A stretch of DNA of 57,564 nucleotides from Actinomycetaceae bacterium. Its GTDB lineage: Bacteria > Actinomycetota > Actinomycetes > Actinomycetales > Actinomycetaceae. The position numbers and the translations under genes were made by a program. The notes under the pieces are model-generated. The model was not told the DNA's origin, made no database searches, and worked only from the letters and a program-made list of their open reading frames with translations. The stretch lies in assembly GCA_030532245.1 (NCBI GenBank), contig JAUNLN010000009.1:8901-66464 (forward strand). Reading direction: 5' to 3'. This document shows, piece after piece, positions 23,486 to 31,267 of the stretch (the first letter of the stretch is position 1; each line of letters begins with the position of its first letter).

Positions 23486-25408
23486 GTGAAAATGCACGCG
23501 GTTTCAAGCCCGATTGGTGAGGTTTTGGCGCCGCGTGAGGAGGGGCTGACGCAGCCGAAGCGTCCGGAGGAGCGCGCTCCGGCGCGGTATCTTCGCGGCT
23601 TGAATGGGTTGCGCGCGCTGGCTGCGGCGGCGGTGCTTGGATACCACTTGGTGCCGAATACGGTGCGTGGAGGGTTCCTGGGCGTCGACGTGTTTTTCGT
23701 GCTTTCTGGCTTCCTGATTACGGCGTTGCTGATTCGCGAGCATAAGCGGTTTGGTCGCATTAACTTGAAGGCGTTTTGGTTGCGGCGCATTCGCCGCCTC
23801 CTGCCCGCGGTTGCCCTGATGGCGGTGGTGACGCTGATCGTCGCCGGCCTGCTTGATCGCGACTTGCTGGTGGGCATCCTGCCGCAGTTCCTCGGCGTGC
23901 TCACGTTCTCCTACAACTGGGTTGAGATTTCGCGCGGCGTTTCCTACTTCGATCAGGCGGATCCGCACCTGTGGACGAACGTGTGGTCGCTCGCGGTTGA
24001 GCAGCAGTTTTACCTGATTTGGCCCCTCATCGCGGTTGGCGTTTTGCTTTTGAATAGGAGGTGGCGTCCCCTCGTCCCGCTCGTGCTTGCCGCACTGTCG
24101 GCTGGTGAAATGGCGTGGCTTGTCACCTCGTCGGGGGAGTTTACCCGCGCTTACCAGGGCACGGATTCGCACGCGTTTGGCCTCATGCTGGGGGCGGCGT
24201 TCACGTTCCTGCTCGGCGACCCGCTCGGGCAGCGCAGGCCCGCAGGTCGGCGAATGCGCCTCCTGCGCGGGGTGGTCGCGTGGGTGTCGCTCGCCGCGAT
24301 CGTGTGGGCGTGGTTCGTGGTGCCCGACAACCGCGCGTTTACCTACCCGTGGGCGACCCTCATCGTCGTGGTGGCCACGATCGGCCTCATTCAGGGGCTT
24401 GAGATGGATGAGGGAGACTCGCTCCTTGCGAAAATCCTCGACCTGCGCCTCCTCAACTGGCTGGGCGAACGCTCGTACGGCATTTACCTGTGGCACTGGC
24501 CGGTGTGGGTGATGACGGTGAAGATGCTGCCTCACGCGCCCCTGTGGGTGATCGCGCTGATCGTGGTCGGGGTGTCGGTTGCCGCGGCCGCGCTGTCGTA
24601 CACGTACGTGGAGGTGCCGATGCGCCAGACGGGTATCGGCGAGACGATTAAACGCTGGCTCGGCCCCACGTGGGATCTGCTCGACCCGGAAAAACCGATG
24701 CCAAAGGAGCCGCAGTGGCAGAACTACCATCGCATCCTCGCGCCGGGTTTGGTGGGCGTGCTGATCGTCGGCACGATGCTGGGATTCCTACTTTCGGCGC
24801 CGGATAAGACGTCCGCGCAAATCGCTGTGGAGCGCGGTCAGCAGGCTCTTGCCGCCGAGGAGGAGTCCGCTGCCGGCGCAGAAAAGCCTACGGATCCGCC
24901 GGCTGAGGCGGGGCCGGCGACGGGCGCGAACACGGTGGTTTACGGCGATTCGGTAACGGTGGCGGCTGCGGAGCACCTGCAAGACGGTCTCCCGGGAGTA
25001 CAAATCGATGCGGAGGTTTCCCGCTGGGTTTACCAGGGCATCGAGCTCATGAGTGCGGCTTCCGAGGACGGCTCGCTACGCCCCTACGTGGTGGTGGCCC
25101 TAGCAACGAACGGTCCGATCGAGCCGGAGCAGCTCGACGAAATGTTGGAGGCGCTCGGCCCGAACCGCAGGCTCGTGCTGGTCACGGGATTTGGGCCGGC
25201 GCGCACCTCCTGGATCGAGCCAACCGCTCAGCTGATCCGCGAGTTCGCGGCGGAGCACCCGGATAATGTTCGGGTTGCCGACTGGAATGCGGCCATCCGC
25301 GACCACACCGACCTCCTCGCCTCCGACTACGTACATCCCACCGAGGAGGGCGCGGAGATCTTCGCAAAGGTCGTGCTAGAGGCCCTAGCGAGTTTCGAAA
25401 CCGAGTAG
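23486..25408 (+). CDS. OafA-type membrane acyltransferase with SGNH domain
   Basis: A 640-residue two-domain enzyme. Residues ~35-425 are an acyltransferase-3 membrane domain with about ten helices; the conserved start is LRGLNGLRALAAAAVLGYH followed by GVDVFFVLSGFLITALLI. After a further membrane helix (~430-450) and an Ala/Glu-rich linker comes an extracytoplasmic SGNH-hydrolase-like domain with GDSV (block I), ATNG (Asn) and DYVHP (Asp-His). This is the layout of OatA-like peptidoglycan or cell-surface polysaccharide O-acetyltransferases. GTG at 23486 is chosen because GCAGGA lies seven bases upstream. It stands alone between mrp (divergent) and DUF1003 (convergent), so the acceptor polymer is not revealed by context. 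Confidence 0.88.
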   Translation: MKMHAVSSPIGEVLAPREEGLTQPKRPEERAPARYLRGLNGLRALAAAAVLGYHLVPNTVRGGFLGVDVFFVLSGFLITALLIREHKRFGRINLKAFWLRRIRRLLPAVALMAVVTLIVAGLLDRDLLVGILPQFLGVLTFSYNWVEISRGVSYFDQADPHLWTNVWSLAVEQQFYLIWPLIAVGVLLLNRRWRPLVPLVLAALSAGEMAWLVTSSGEFTRAYQGTDSHAFGLMLGAAFTFLLGDPLGQRRPAGRRMRLLRGVVAWVSLAAIVWAWFVVPDNRAFTYPWATLIVVVATIGLIQGLEMDEGDSLLAKILDLRLLNWLGERSYGIYLWHWPVWVMTVKMLPHAPLWVIALIVVGVSVAAAALSYTYVEVPMRQTGIGETIKRWLGPTWDLLDPEKPMPKEPQWQNYHRILAPGLVGVLIVGTMLGFLLSAPDKTSAQIAVERGQQALAAEEESAAGAEKPTDPPAEAGPATGANTVVYGDSVTVAAAEHLQDGLPGVQIDAEVSRWVYQGIELMSAASEDGSLRPYVVVALATNGPIEPEQLDEMLEALGPNRRLVLVTGFGPARTSWIEPTAQLIREFAAEHPDNVRVADWNAAIRDHTDLLASDYVHPTEEGAEIFAKVVLEALASFETE

Positions 25409-25505
25409 CCCGCGGGGCCCCTTCTCTTCGAGAGCCGCCCAGCCAGCCCGCACTGCCGGGGCTCCCCTTAATCACACTCCTCCCAAATCAAGCTCCTCCA
25501 AAGTC

Positions 25506-25551
25506 GAATCGCCCCTGAGGCCGCAAAAAGGGGCTTACTCAGGGGCGATTC
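25506..25551. terminator. 13-bp inverted repeat between convergent genes
   Basis: GAATCGCCCCTGA (25506-25518) and TCAGGGGCGATTC (25539-25551) are perfect complements with a 20-nt loop. It lies between the acyltransferase and DUF1003 genes and likely ends both transcripts, although the T-runs are poor. Confidence 0.7.
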
Positions 25552-25561
25552 AGACCGTAAA

Positions 25562-26155
25562 TCAGTTGTTGTCGGCGTCCGAGCGTTCGCTCTTATCAGC
25601 GGACTCCTTCTCAGACTCCTTTTCGGATTCCTTCTCGGCATCCTTTTGGGCTTCCTTGGTTTCGCGCGTCTTGTCGCGCTCGCGGTCGTGTTCGACGATC
25701 TCTTCGAGTAGATCGCGAATCTCGGAGCGCAGGAAGTCGCGGGTGGCAACTTCGCCGAGCGCCTGGCGTAGGCCGGCGATTTCACGGGTGAGGTACTCGG
25801 TGTCGGCGAGGTTCCGTTCAGCGCGCCGGCGGTCTTGCTCGGCGGTTACGCGGTCGCGGTCGTCTTGGCGGTTTTGCGCGAGAAGAATGAGGGGAGCGGC
25901 GTAGGACGCCTGCAGCGACAGCATTAGCGTGAGCGCGGTGAAGCCTAGCTCGGCCTTGTCGAACTGCAGGTGCGCGGGCGCGAAAGTGTTCCACCCCAGC
26001 CACGCGAACACGAAGATCGACAGGTAGATGAGGAATTGGGGTGTGCCGGAGAACCTTGCGATTCCTTCGGCTACGCGTCCGACGCCCTCGGATTCGAGGT
26101 TAATCCGCGGAAGTCTGCGCCTTCTGATGAGCGGAGTGTCTAGTCTGTCGGCCAT
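25562..26155 (-). CDS. DUF1003 membrane protein
   Basis: A 197-residue DUF1003 protein. The conserved beginning is VGRVAEGIARFSGTPQFLIY, then two membrane helices (residues ~42-58 and ~72-92), then a charged coiled-coil region (~95-160) and a Lys/Glu/Ser-rich tail with repeated EKES units. The ATG has AAAGGGGG five bases upstream. It starts 12 bp after the CBS/MgtE_N gene and is surely in the same operon; this pairing is conserved in actinobacteria (compare Rv1231c/Rv1232c). Function is unknown. A link to magnesium or divalent-metal homeostasis is suggested only by its neighbour. Confidence 0.85.
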   Translation of the reverse strand: MADRLDTPLIRRRRLPRINLESEGVGRVAEGIARFSGTPQFLIYLSIFVFAWLGWNTFAPAHLQFDKAELGFTALTLMLSLQASYAAPLILLAQNRQDDRDRVTAEQDRRRAERNLADTEYLTREIAGLRQALGEVATRDFLRSEIRDLLEEIVEHDRERDKTRETKEAQKDAEKESEKESEKESADKSERSDADNN

Positions 26156-26167
26156 TTTTACCCCCTT

Positions 26168-27439
26168 TTAGAATTCGTCGTCTTGGTCGCGCCAGTCTTC
26201 TGGCAGTAGGTTGTCGAGCACGTCGTCAACGGAAACCGCGCCGAGCACGTGGTGGTTTTCGTCGACCACGGGCAGGGCGGTGAGGTTGTACATTGCGAGC
26301 ACGCGCGTGAGCGAGTTGATGGGCCGCTCGGGGTCGAGCGTCTCAATGTCCGTGTCCACGATGGTGCCTAGTAGCGTTTGAGGAGGTTCCCTCAGCGCCC
26401 TTTGAATGTGTACAACGCCGATGAACTTACCCGTGGGCGTTTCCAGTGGCGGCCGGGCAACGATAGCCATCGCGGCGAGCGCGGGCGGAATGTCTTGGTT
26501 GCGCACGTTCGCAAGCATTTGAGCAACGGTTGCGTCGGGTGGGAGGATTACCGGCTCGGTGGTCATGAGACCACCCGCGGTGTGGTCTTCGTAAACCATG
26601 AGGCGGCGAACATCGGCAGCTTCCTCAGGCTCCATGAGGTTCAGCAGGTTCTGCGCGGTTTTTGGCGCCATCTCAGAGATGAGGTCGGCCGCGTCGTCGG
26701 GCTGCATCACGTCGAGAACGTCAGCAGCCTGCTTCGCTTGAAGCTTCTCGAGGATCGCCACCGAGTAGTCTTCCGGCAACTCCTCCAGCACGTCGGCGAG
26801 GCGTTCGTCGGCGAGCTGCGAGGCCACCTCATACATGCGTTCTTCGGGCAGGTCGCGCAGAATATCGGCGAGGTCGGCTGCCTTCATGTCGTGCGTGGAG
26901 GCGATAAGGCTGGTCGCATCCTGGATTCCGATTTGCGTGGAGAGTGTTGAAACCTCAGAAACGGGTACGACCATGGTTTCGCCGGCGCGTTTGAAACCGA
27001 ACGTCGACTTTTTCACGCGCTCAACGAACAGTTCCGTGATCTTCCATTCGCGAGGCATCTTCTGCTCCATGAGCACGTCGCGGATACGCACGGGGCCGGA
27101 GCCGTCACGCATTCTGGTGACGCGGTCGAAGAGCTGGGAAATGATGAGTGTTTCCGCGTCGCGCTGGTTGAATCTGCGCATGTTGAGCAGGCCCGTCGTG
27201 ATTACGGCGCCGGGTTTGATGGCGGTTACTCGCGAGATGGGCACGAAAACGCGCCTGCGGTTCGACACCTCCACCACGAAGCCAACAACCTGGGGTGCGC
27301 CCGTCACGCGAATGATCGAGACGACATCATAAATGCGCCCCACCTGATCGCCGATGGGGTCGAATACGCCGGTTCCAGCGAGCCGGGCAACGTATACGCG
27401 CGTTCCGCGCGGGCCTAGTTCATCTGTTTCAACACTCAC
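26168..27439 (-). CDS. PRC-barrel / MgtE_N / CBS-domain protein, no membrane part
   Basis: About 423 residues and fully soluble. The first part is a PRC-barrel-like beta domain (ARLAGTGVFDPIGDQVGRI), the middle is an MgtE N-terminal superhelix with repeated DILRDLPEERMYEVASQL-type units (residues ~185-280), and the C-terminal half holds two CBS motifs (LMTTEPVILPPDATVAQML; LTRVLAMYNLTALPVVDEN). This is the cytosolic sensor portion of MgtE without the channel. The frame extends to 27514, but a GTG at 27439 is preceded by TACTAT six bases away, fitting a leaderless start, and matches the beginning of related proteins. Sensing of Mg2+ or adenine nucleotides is the family-based guess. It is divergent from the stress protein gene. 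Confidence 0.85.
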   Translation of the reverse strand: MSVETDELGPRGTRVYVARLAGTGVFDPIGDQVGRIYDVVSIIRVTGAPQVVGFVVEVSNRRRVFVPISRVTAIKPGAVITTGLLNMRRFNQRDAETLIISQLFDRVTRMRDGSGPVRIRDVLMEQKMPREWKITELFVERVKKSTFGFKRAGETMVVPVSEVSTLSTQIGIQDATSLIASTHDMKAADLADILRDLPEERMYEVASQLADERLADVLEELPEDYSVAILEKLQAKQAADVLDVMQPDDAADLISEMAPKTAQNLLNLMEPEEAADVRRLMVYEDHTAGGLMTTEPVILPPDATVAQMLANVRNQDIPPALAAMAIVARPPLETPTGKFIGVVHIQRALREPPQTLLGTIVDTDIETLDPERPINSLTRVLAMYNLTALPVVDENHHVLGAVSVDDVLDNLLPEDWRDQDDEF

Positions 27440-27445
27440 ACTGTA

Positions 27446-27451
27446 ATAGTA
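27446..27451 (-). promoter_or_regulatory. Leaderless -10 element of the CBS-protein gene
   Basis: TACTAT lies six bases before the GTG at 27439 on the minus strand; no Shine-Dalgarno sequence and no strong -35 hexamer are seen. Confidence 0.42.
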
Positions 27452-27634
27452 GCCGAGGTCACGCAGTGATAGCTGTGTCGCACGGTGTAAATCGACCCAC
27501 AAAAGTTCCGCCACTCGAAGTTTTAGCCTGCGCGGCGCAGCTGGTTTTCTCCTCCTTCCACTAAAATCGGCGAAATTCGGTGTAATTCGTGGAGATATAA
27601 GGCAGGAGGCGCCCTGATCTGAAAGAGTAAAGGT

Positions 27635-28528
27635 ATGGAATCACTAAGCGATCTGTCGATGCAGGGAATGCCAACGCCGGCAAAGGGTGTGGAGGTTGCC
27701 TCGTACCGCACCTACGTGGAGGCGCAGGCGGCGGTCGACCATCTGTCGGATGAGCAGTTTGACGTGCGGGGCCTGTGCATTGTGGGCACGGACTTGCAGC
27801 TGGTGGAGCGCATTACCGGGCGCCTCACGTGGGGCAAGGTGTTGTGGAACGGCATGCTGTCTGGCCTTTGGCTCGGCCTGTTTGTTGCGATCCTGTTTGC
27901 TCTTTGGACGCCGAACGAGCTGCTTCCGATCATGCTCGTGGGCCTTGGCATGGGCGCGGTTTTCGGCATGACGCTTTCCGCGGTTCCGTACGCGCTTCGC
28001 CGCGGTGCTCGCGATTTCACGTCGGCCACGCAGGTTGTGGCGGCGCGTTACGCGGTGCTCGCCCAAGATGGCGTGGAGGAGTTCCGCCGCGCCCTTCAAA
28101 ACACTCCGGGTAACCTCACCCGGGTGGAGCGTCCGAAGCCCGTTGAGGACTTGTCGAAGCCGACCGCGTTTGGCTCTCGCCCCGATGAGAAGCCGAAGTA
28201 CGGTGTGCGTCTCTCGCAGCAAAGCCCTCAAGGCTCGGCGGTAGACCAAGCGGGCCGGCCCGTTCCCGGCCAGCAGGGGATGCCTCAGGGCGATCCGACC
28301 GCCCAGGGTAGGCCGGCTCCCCGTCACAGTGCGCCCGCGGCACCCGGCGCGATGAATCAGCCTCCGGTGAGGCAGGGTGGTGGCCCGCTCCCGATGGGCA
28401 GGCACACGGCTCCTCGCGCGCCCGAGCCTGTAGAGAAGAATGAAGTCGGTGAGGCTGCGGCCGAGACTCAAGCGCAGGAGGCTCAGCAACCCCAGAGCCA
28501 GCCGGAGCCGAAGGACGAACAGAACTAA
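27635..28528 (+). CDS. General stress protein 17M-like membrane protein
   Basis: A 297-residue protein. The N-terminal domain (residues ~18-65, VEVASYRTYVEAQAAVDHLS) is a ferredoxin-like GSP17M domain, followed by two membrane helices (~70-95 and ~98-118) with GLGMGAVFGMTLSAVP. The C-terminal third is a low-complexity Pro/Gln/Gly/Ala tail, probably disordered. The same gene lies divergent from the CBS protein in mycobacteria (Rv1234 type). The ATG has a weak AAAGAG; ATG codons at residues 9 and 12 are alternatives. Role in stress is by family name only. Confidence 0.78.
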   Translation: MESLSDLSMQGMPTPAKGVEVASYRTYVEAQAAVDHLSDEQFDVRGLCIVGTDLQLVERITGRLTWGKVLWNGMLSGLWLGLFVAILFALWTPNELLPIMLVGLGMGAVFGMTLSAVPYALRRGARDFTSATQVVAARYAVLAQDGVEEFRRALQNTPGNLTRVERPKPVEDLSKPTAFGSRPDEKPKYGVRLSQQSPQGSAVDQAGRPVPGQQGMPQGDPTAQGRPAPRHSAPAAPGAMNQPPVRQGGGPLPMGRHTAPRAPEPVEKNEVGEAAAETQAQEAQQPQSQPEPKDEQN

Positions 28529-28567
28529 ACTCCTGCGAGCACACCTCAATCGGGTGGGTGAAAAGAC

Positions 28568-28595
28568 TGAGGGCGACCCCGCGGGGCCGCCCTCA
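28568..28595. terminator. Bidirectional stem-loop, stress protein / pepP
   Basis: TGAGGGCG (28568-28575) pairs with CGCCCTCA (28588-28595), with an inner CCCC/GGGG stem after one mismatch. It lies in the short gap between convergent genes and is very GC-rich with little T-run. Confidence 0.72.
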
Positions 28596-28616
28596 ACCTT
28601 TAGCAGTGTTAGGTGT

Positions 28617-30140
28617 TTAGGAGTTCTGAATCCGTGCCATCCACTCCTCAACGTCTTCCACGGTGCGCGGAATGTCTTCGGAAATGCGGGTGACGGAGCC
28701 GTCCTCATTTACAAGCACGTCGTCCTCAATACGAACGCCGATGCCGCGGTATTCCTCGGGAACGGCGAGGTCGTCGGCGCGGAAGTAGAGGCCGGGTTCG
28801 ATCGTGAACACCATGCCGGGCTCGAGTAGTGCGTCGAGGTACATTTCGCGCCTAGCCTGCGCGCAGTCGTGTACGTCGAGGCCGAGGTGGTGGCTCGTGC
28901 CGTGCGGCATCCAGCGGCGGTGAAGCTGCGAGGAGGGCTTTAGTGACTCCTCCGCGGAGACGGGCAGGATGCCCCACTCTTCGAGCTTGTGGGCGATGAC
29001 GTCCATCGCGGCTTCGTGAACGTTGCGGAAGCGTGCGCCCGGCTTGTTAGCCTCGGCGAGAGCCGCCTCGCAAGCCTCCAAAACAGCGTTGTAAACCTTC
29101 GCCTGAACGGGCGTGAACTTGCCGTTCACCGGCAGAGTCCTCGTGATGTCGGCGGTGTAGAGCGAGTCGAGCTCGACGCCCGCATCGACGAGAATCAGGT
29201 CGCCGTTCTTCACCTCACCGTCGTTGTCGATCCAGTGCAGGGTGTTCGCGTGGTTGCCAGAAGCCGCGATCGTGTCGTAGCCAAGGCCGTTGCCCTTTTC
29301 GCGCGCCCTCGCACCAAAAGCGCCCTCCACAACGCGTTCGCCGCGCGGGTGGTCGATTGCGCGAGGAAGCTGCTTGATGATCTCCTCAAAGCCTTCCTTC
29401 GTCACCTCAATGGCGAGGCGCATTTGCTTTTGCTCCCACGGGTCTTTGCGCAGGCGGATTTCGGAGAGCTGCTGGGTGAGCGCGCTGTCCATTTCCTCGG
29501 CGTCGTGGCCGTGGGGGAGGCCGGCCTGCTGGCGGATTTCGTCAACGAGCGCGGTCATGTTCGCATCCGCTTCGCGCACGACGCGCAGGTTCACCTGGCC
29601 GGCATCTTTCGAAAGGGCGTCGCGCAGCGTGTCGATGTGGCGAACTTTCAGGCCGGTGAGGGATTCCATTTCCTCAAGTGAGGGGCGTGCACCCACCCAG
29701 AATTCGCCGTAACGTGGGTCGGCGTAGAACTCTTCGGAGGAGCGGGAGGCGCGCGGCTTGAAGTAGAGCACAGCCTCGTGGCTGTGGGAGGCGTCGGATG
29801 TCGGCTCGAGTACGAGCACCGAATCTGGCTCAAGCTCGCCGGTGAGGCCGGTCATGTGGGCAAAAGCGGAGTGTGCGCGGAACCTGTAGTCGGTGTCGTT
29901 GCTTCGCGTCTTGTAGCCGCCGGCCGGAATTACGAGGCGTTCGCCCTTGAATACGTCACCGGCGTTGTCGTGGCGTGCCTGGAGGTAGTCTGCAACCTCG
30001 GCGCGAGCGGGTAGCTCGGAGGGGCGCGGCCCCCAGTTGGTGCCGATGAAGTCTTTAAAGGCTTGCGAGTTTGGGCGGCGAGACCTGTTGTTTCCGCGGT
30101 CTGCCATGGACTGTTCTACTGCTTCTTCGTTTTCGGTCAT
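28617..30140 (-). CDS. pepP: Xaa-Pro aminopeptidase (M24B)
   Basis: A 507-residue M24 metallopeptidase that removes N-terminal residues before proline. The N-terminal aminopeptidase-P domain covers residues ~30-200, the catalytic pita-bread domain the rest. Metal ligands are visible in LILVDAGVELDSLYTADITR (two Asp), MPHGTSHHLGLDVHD (His), FTIEPGLYF (Glu) and GVRIEDDVLV (Glu). ATG at 30140 is preferred over the open-frame start at 30188; it lacks a Shine-Dalgarno sequence but GACAAT ends six bases upstream, so it may be leaderless. ATG 30107 is another candidate. It is divergent from the PHP gene. Confidence 0.92.
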   Translation of the reverse strand: MTENEEAVEQSMADRGNNRSRRPNSQAFKDFIGTNWGPRPSELPARAEVADYLQARHDNAGDVFKGERLVIPAGGYKTRSNDTDYRFRAHSAFAHMTGLTGELEPDSVLVLEPTSDASHSHEAVLYFKPRASRSSEEFYADPRYGEFWVGARPSLEEMESLTGLKVRHIDTLRDALSKDAGQVNLRVVREADANMTALVDEIRQQAGLPHGHDAEEMDSALTQQLSEIRLRKDPWEQKQMRLAIEVTKEGFEEIIKQLPRAIDHPRGERVVEGAFGARAREKGNGLGYDTIAASGNHANTLHWIDNDGEVKNGDLILVDAGVELDSLYTADITRTLPVNGKFTPVQAKVYNAVLEACEAALAEANKPGARFRNVHEAAMDVIAHKLEEWGILPVSAEESLKPSSQLHRRWMPHGTSHHLGLDVHDCAQARREMYLDALLEPGMVFTIEPGLYFRADDLAVPEEYRGIGVRIEDDVLVNEDGSVTRISEDIPRTVEDVEEWMARIQNS

Positions 30141-30205
30141 GGTTCTATTGTCTAACTTTGTACTTGAATAGTCACCCCGCCGCCGCAAGCTAATAAGCTG
30201 GGGCC

Positions 30206-31054
30206 ATGACTTTGATCGACCCGCACACTCATTCTGCCTACTCAGATGGCACGGATACGCCTTCGCAGCTGATGGAAAAAGCTGGTGCTGCGGGCATTAG
30301 TGTGCTTGGTTTGACCGATCACGACGTAACGGTCGGCTGGGATGAAGCCTCAAAAATGGTGTCGAAGACGGGCGTGAGTCTTTTGCGGGGCATGGAAATG
30401 TCTTGCTCGTGGAAGGGCATAACCGTTCACCTGCTCAGCTACCTGCACAATCCGGACGATCCGGCGTTGCTCGAGTCGAGTAGAAAAGTGCTTCAGTCGC
30501 GCGAGAATCGGGCGCAGATAATGGTCGAGCGAATCAGCGCCGACTATCCGATCACGTGGGAAGACGTTCTTGAGGTTGCGAACGCCGACGCCAAAGTGAT
30601 TGGCCGCCCCCACATTGCAGACGCGCTGATCCGCGCGGGCTCTTTCAAAACTCGCGCGGAAGCGTTTGAGTTCGTGCTGCATCCGCGCGGCCCGTACTAC
30701 CACTTTTTGTGGTCGGAAGATCCCGTGGAGGCGGTGCAAAAGGTACGAAATGCGGGCGGTGTGCCGATTATTGCCCACCCGCGGGCGCGTAAGCGTCAAA
30801 AACTCCTCCCCGATGGTGCGCTGTTCGACATGATTGACGCGGGTCTTGCCGGAATTGAGGTCAATCATCGGGACAATGCGCCGGAGGATCAGGAGTATCT
30901 GCGCCAGATCGCGCGCGAGGCGGGCCTGCTGATCACGGGTTCTTCGGACTACCACGGTCTTGGCAAACCAAACCAGCTGGCGGAGTACACAACAGCGCCG
31001 GAGGTTTTGGAGGAGATCGAGTGGCAGGGCACCCTGCCGATCATCACCCCGTAA
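30206..31054 (+). CDS. PHP-domain phosphoesterase
   Basis: A 282-residue PHP protein. Metal ligands appear as IDPHTHSAYSDGTDTP, LTDHD, GMEMSC, GRPHIADAL, IIAHPRA and SSDYHG, the full set for a trinuclear site. Close relatives hydrolyse 3',5'-nucleoside bisphosphates (such as pAp) and trim 5' ends of short RNAs (RNase AM/YciV). No DNA polymerase or histidinol phosphatase extension is present. The ATG has GGGG at six bases; a TAAGCT hexamer overlapping that region could instead drive a leaderless transcript. Its stop codon lies inside a 14-bp tandem repeat. Confidence 0.87.
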   Translation: MTLIDPHTHSAYSDGTDTPSQLMEKAGAAGISVLGLTDHDVTVGWDEASKMVSKTGVSLLRGMEMSCSWKGITVHLLSYLHNPDDPALLESSRKVLQSRENRAQIMVERISADYPITWEDVLEVANADAKVIGRPHIADALIRAGSFKTRAEAFEFVLHPRGPYYHFLWSEDPVEAVQKVRNAGGVPIIAHPRARKRQKLLPDGALFDMIDAGLAGIEVNHRDNAPEDQEYLRQIAREAGLLITGSSDYHGLGKPNQLAEYTTAPEVLEEIEWQGTLPIITP

Positions 31055-31078
31055 CCGCCTAAAAGTAACCGCCTAAAG
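31051..31078. repeat. 14-bp tandem direct repeat at the PHP stop codon
   Basis: GTAACCGCCTAAAA is followed directly by GTAACCGCCTAAAG (13 of 14 identical). The stop codon of the PHP gene is in the first unit. Probably a recent slippage duplication. Confidence 0.8.
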
Positions 31079-31170
31079 CGAGGTTGCAGCCGGCGAGGCC
31101 CGCGTAGTCAGCGCGGGCGAAGGTGTCGAGACCGAGGCAACTCGGGGTTAGCACACGAGGGCACTAACAC

Positions 31171-31222
31171 CTGTAGCAAGGTTACCTATAGAAAAACTGT
31201 GGCGAGGTTGCCGATAGAAAAA
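31171..31222. repeat. 26-bp imperfect tandem repeat
   Basis: Two adjacent units (31171-31196 and 31197-31222) agree at 22 of 26 positions; each ends ATAGAAAAA. On the minus strand the second unit supplies the T-run of the helicase terminator, and the first unit supplies a second T-run beyond it. Confidence 0.75.
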
Positions 31223-31255
31223 GGTGCACTCCCGGCCGGGGCCAGAAGTGCACCT
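31222..31255 (-). terminator. Terminator of the DEAD-box helicase
   Basis: AGGTGCACT (31222-31230) pairs with AGTGCACCT (31247-31255), with a GC-rich 16-nt loop. On the minus strand it is followed by TTTTTCTAT, a good T-run, right after the helicase stop codon. Confidence 0.85.
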
Positions 31256-31267
31256 AATGCCTACCTT

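Noticed and set aside
23504-24730. A 408-codon minus-strand open frame opposite the acyltransferase
   Set aside because: His/Arg/Gln-rich composition typical of antisense frames; the plus strand encodes a clear membrane enzyme.
22173-31099. Shared 10-mer GCCGGCGAGG in two intergenic regions (near 22172 and 31090) as a dispersed repeat
   Set aside because: Too short and GC-rich; flanking bases do not match.
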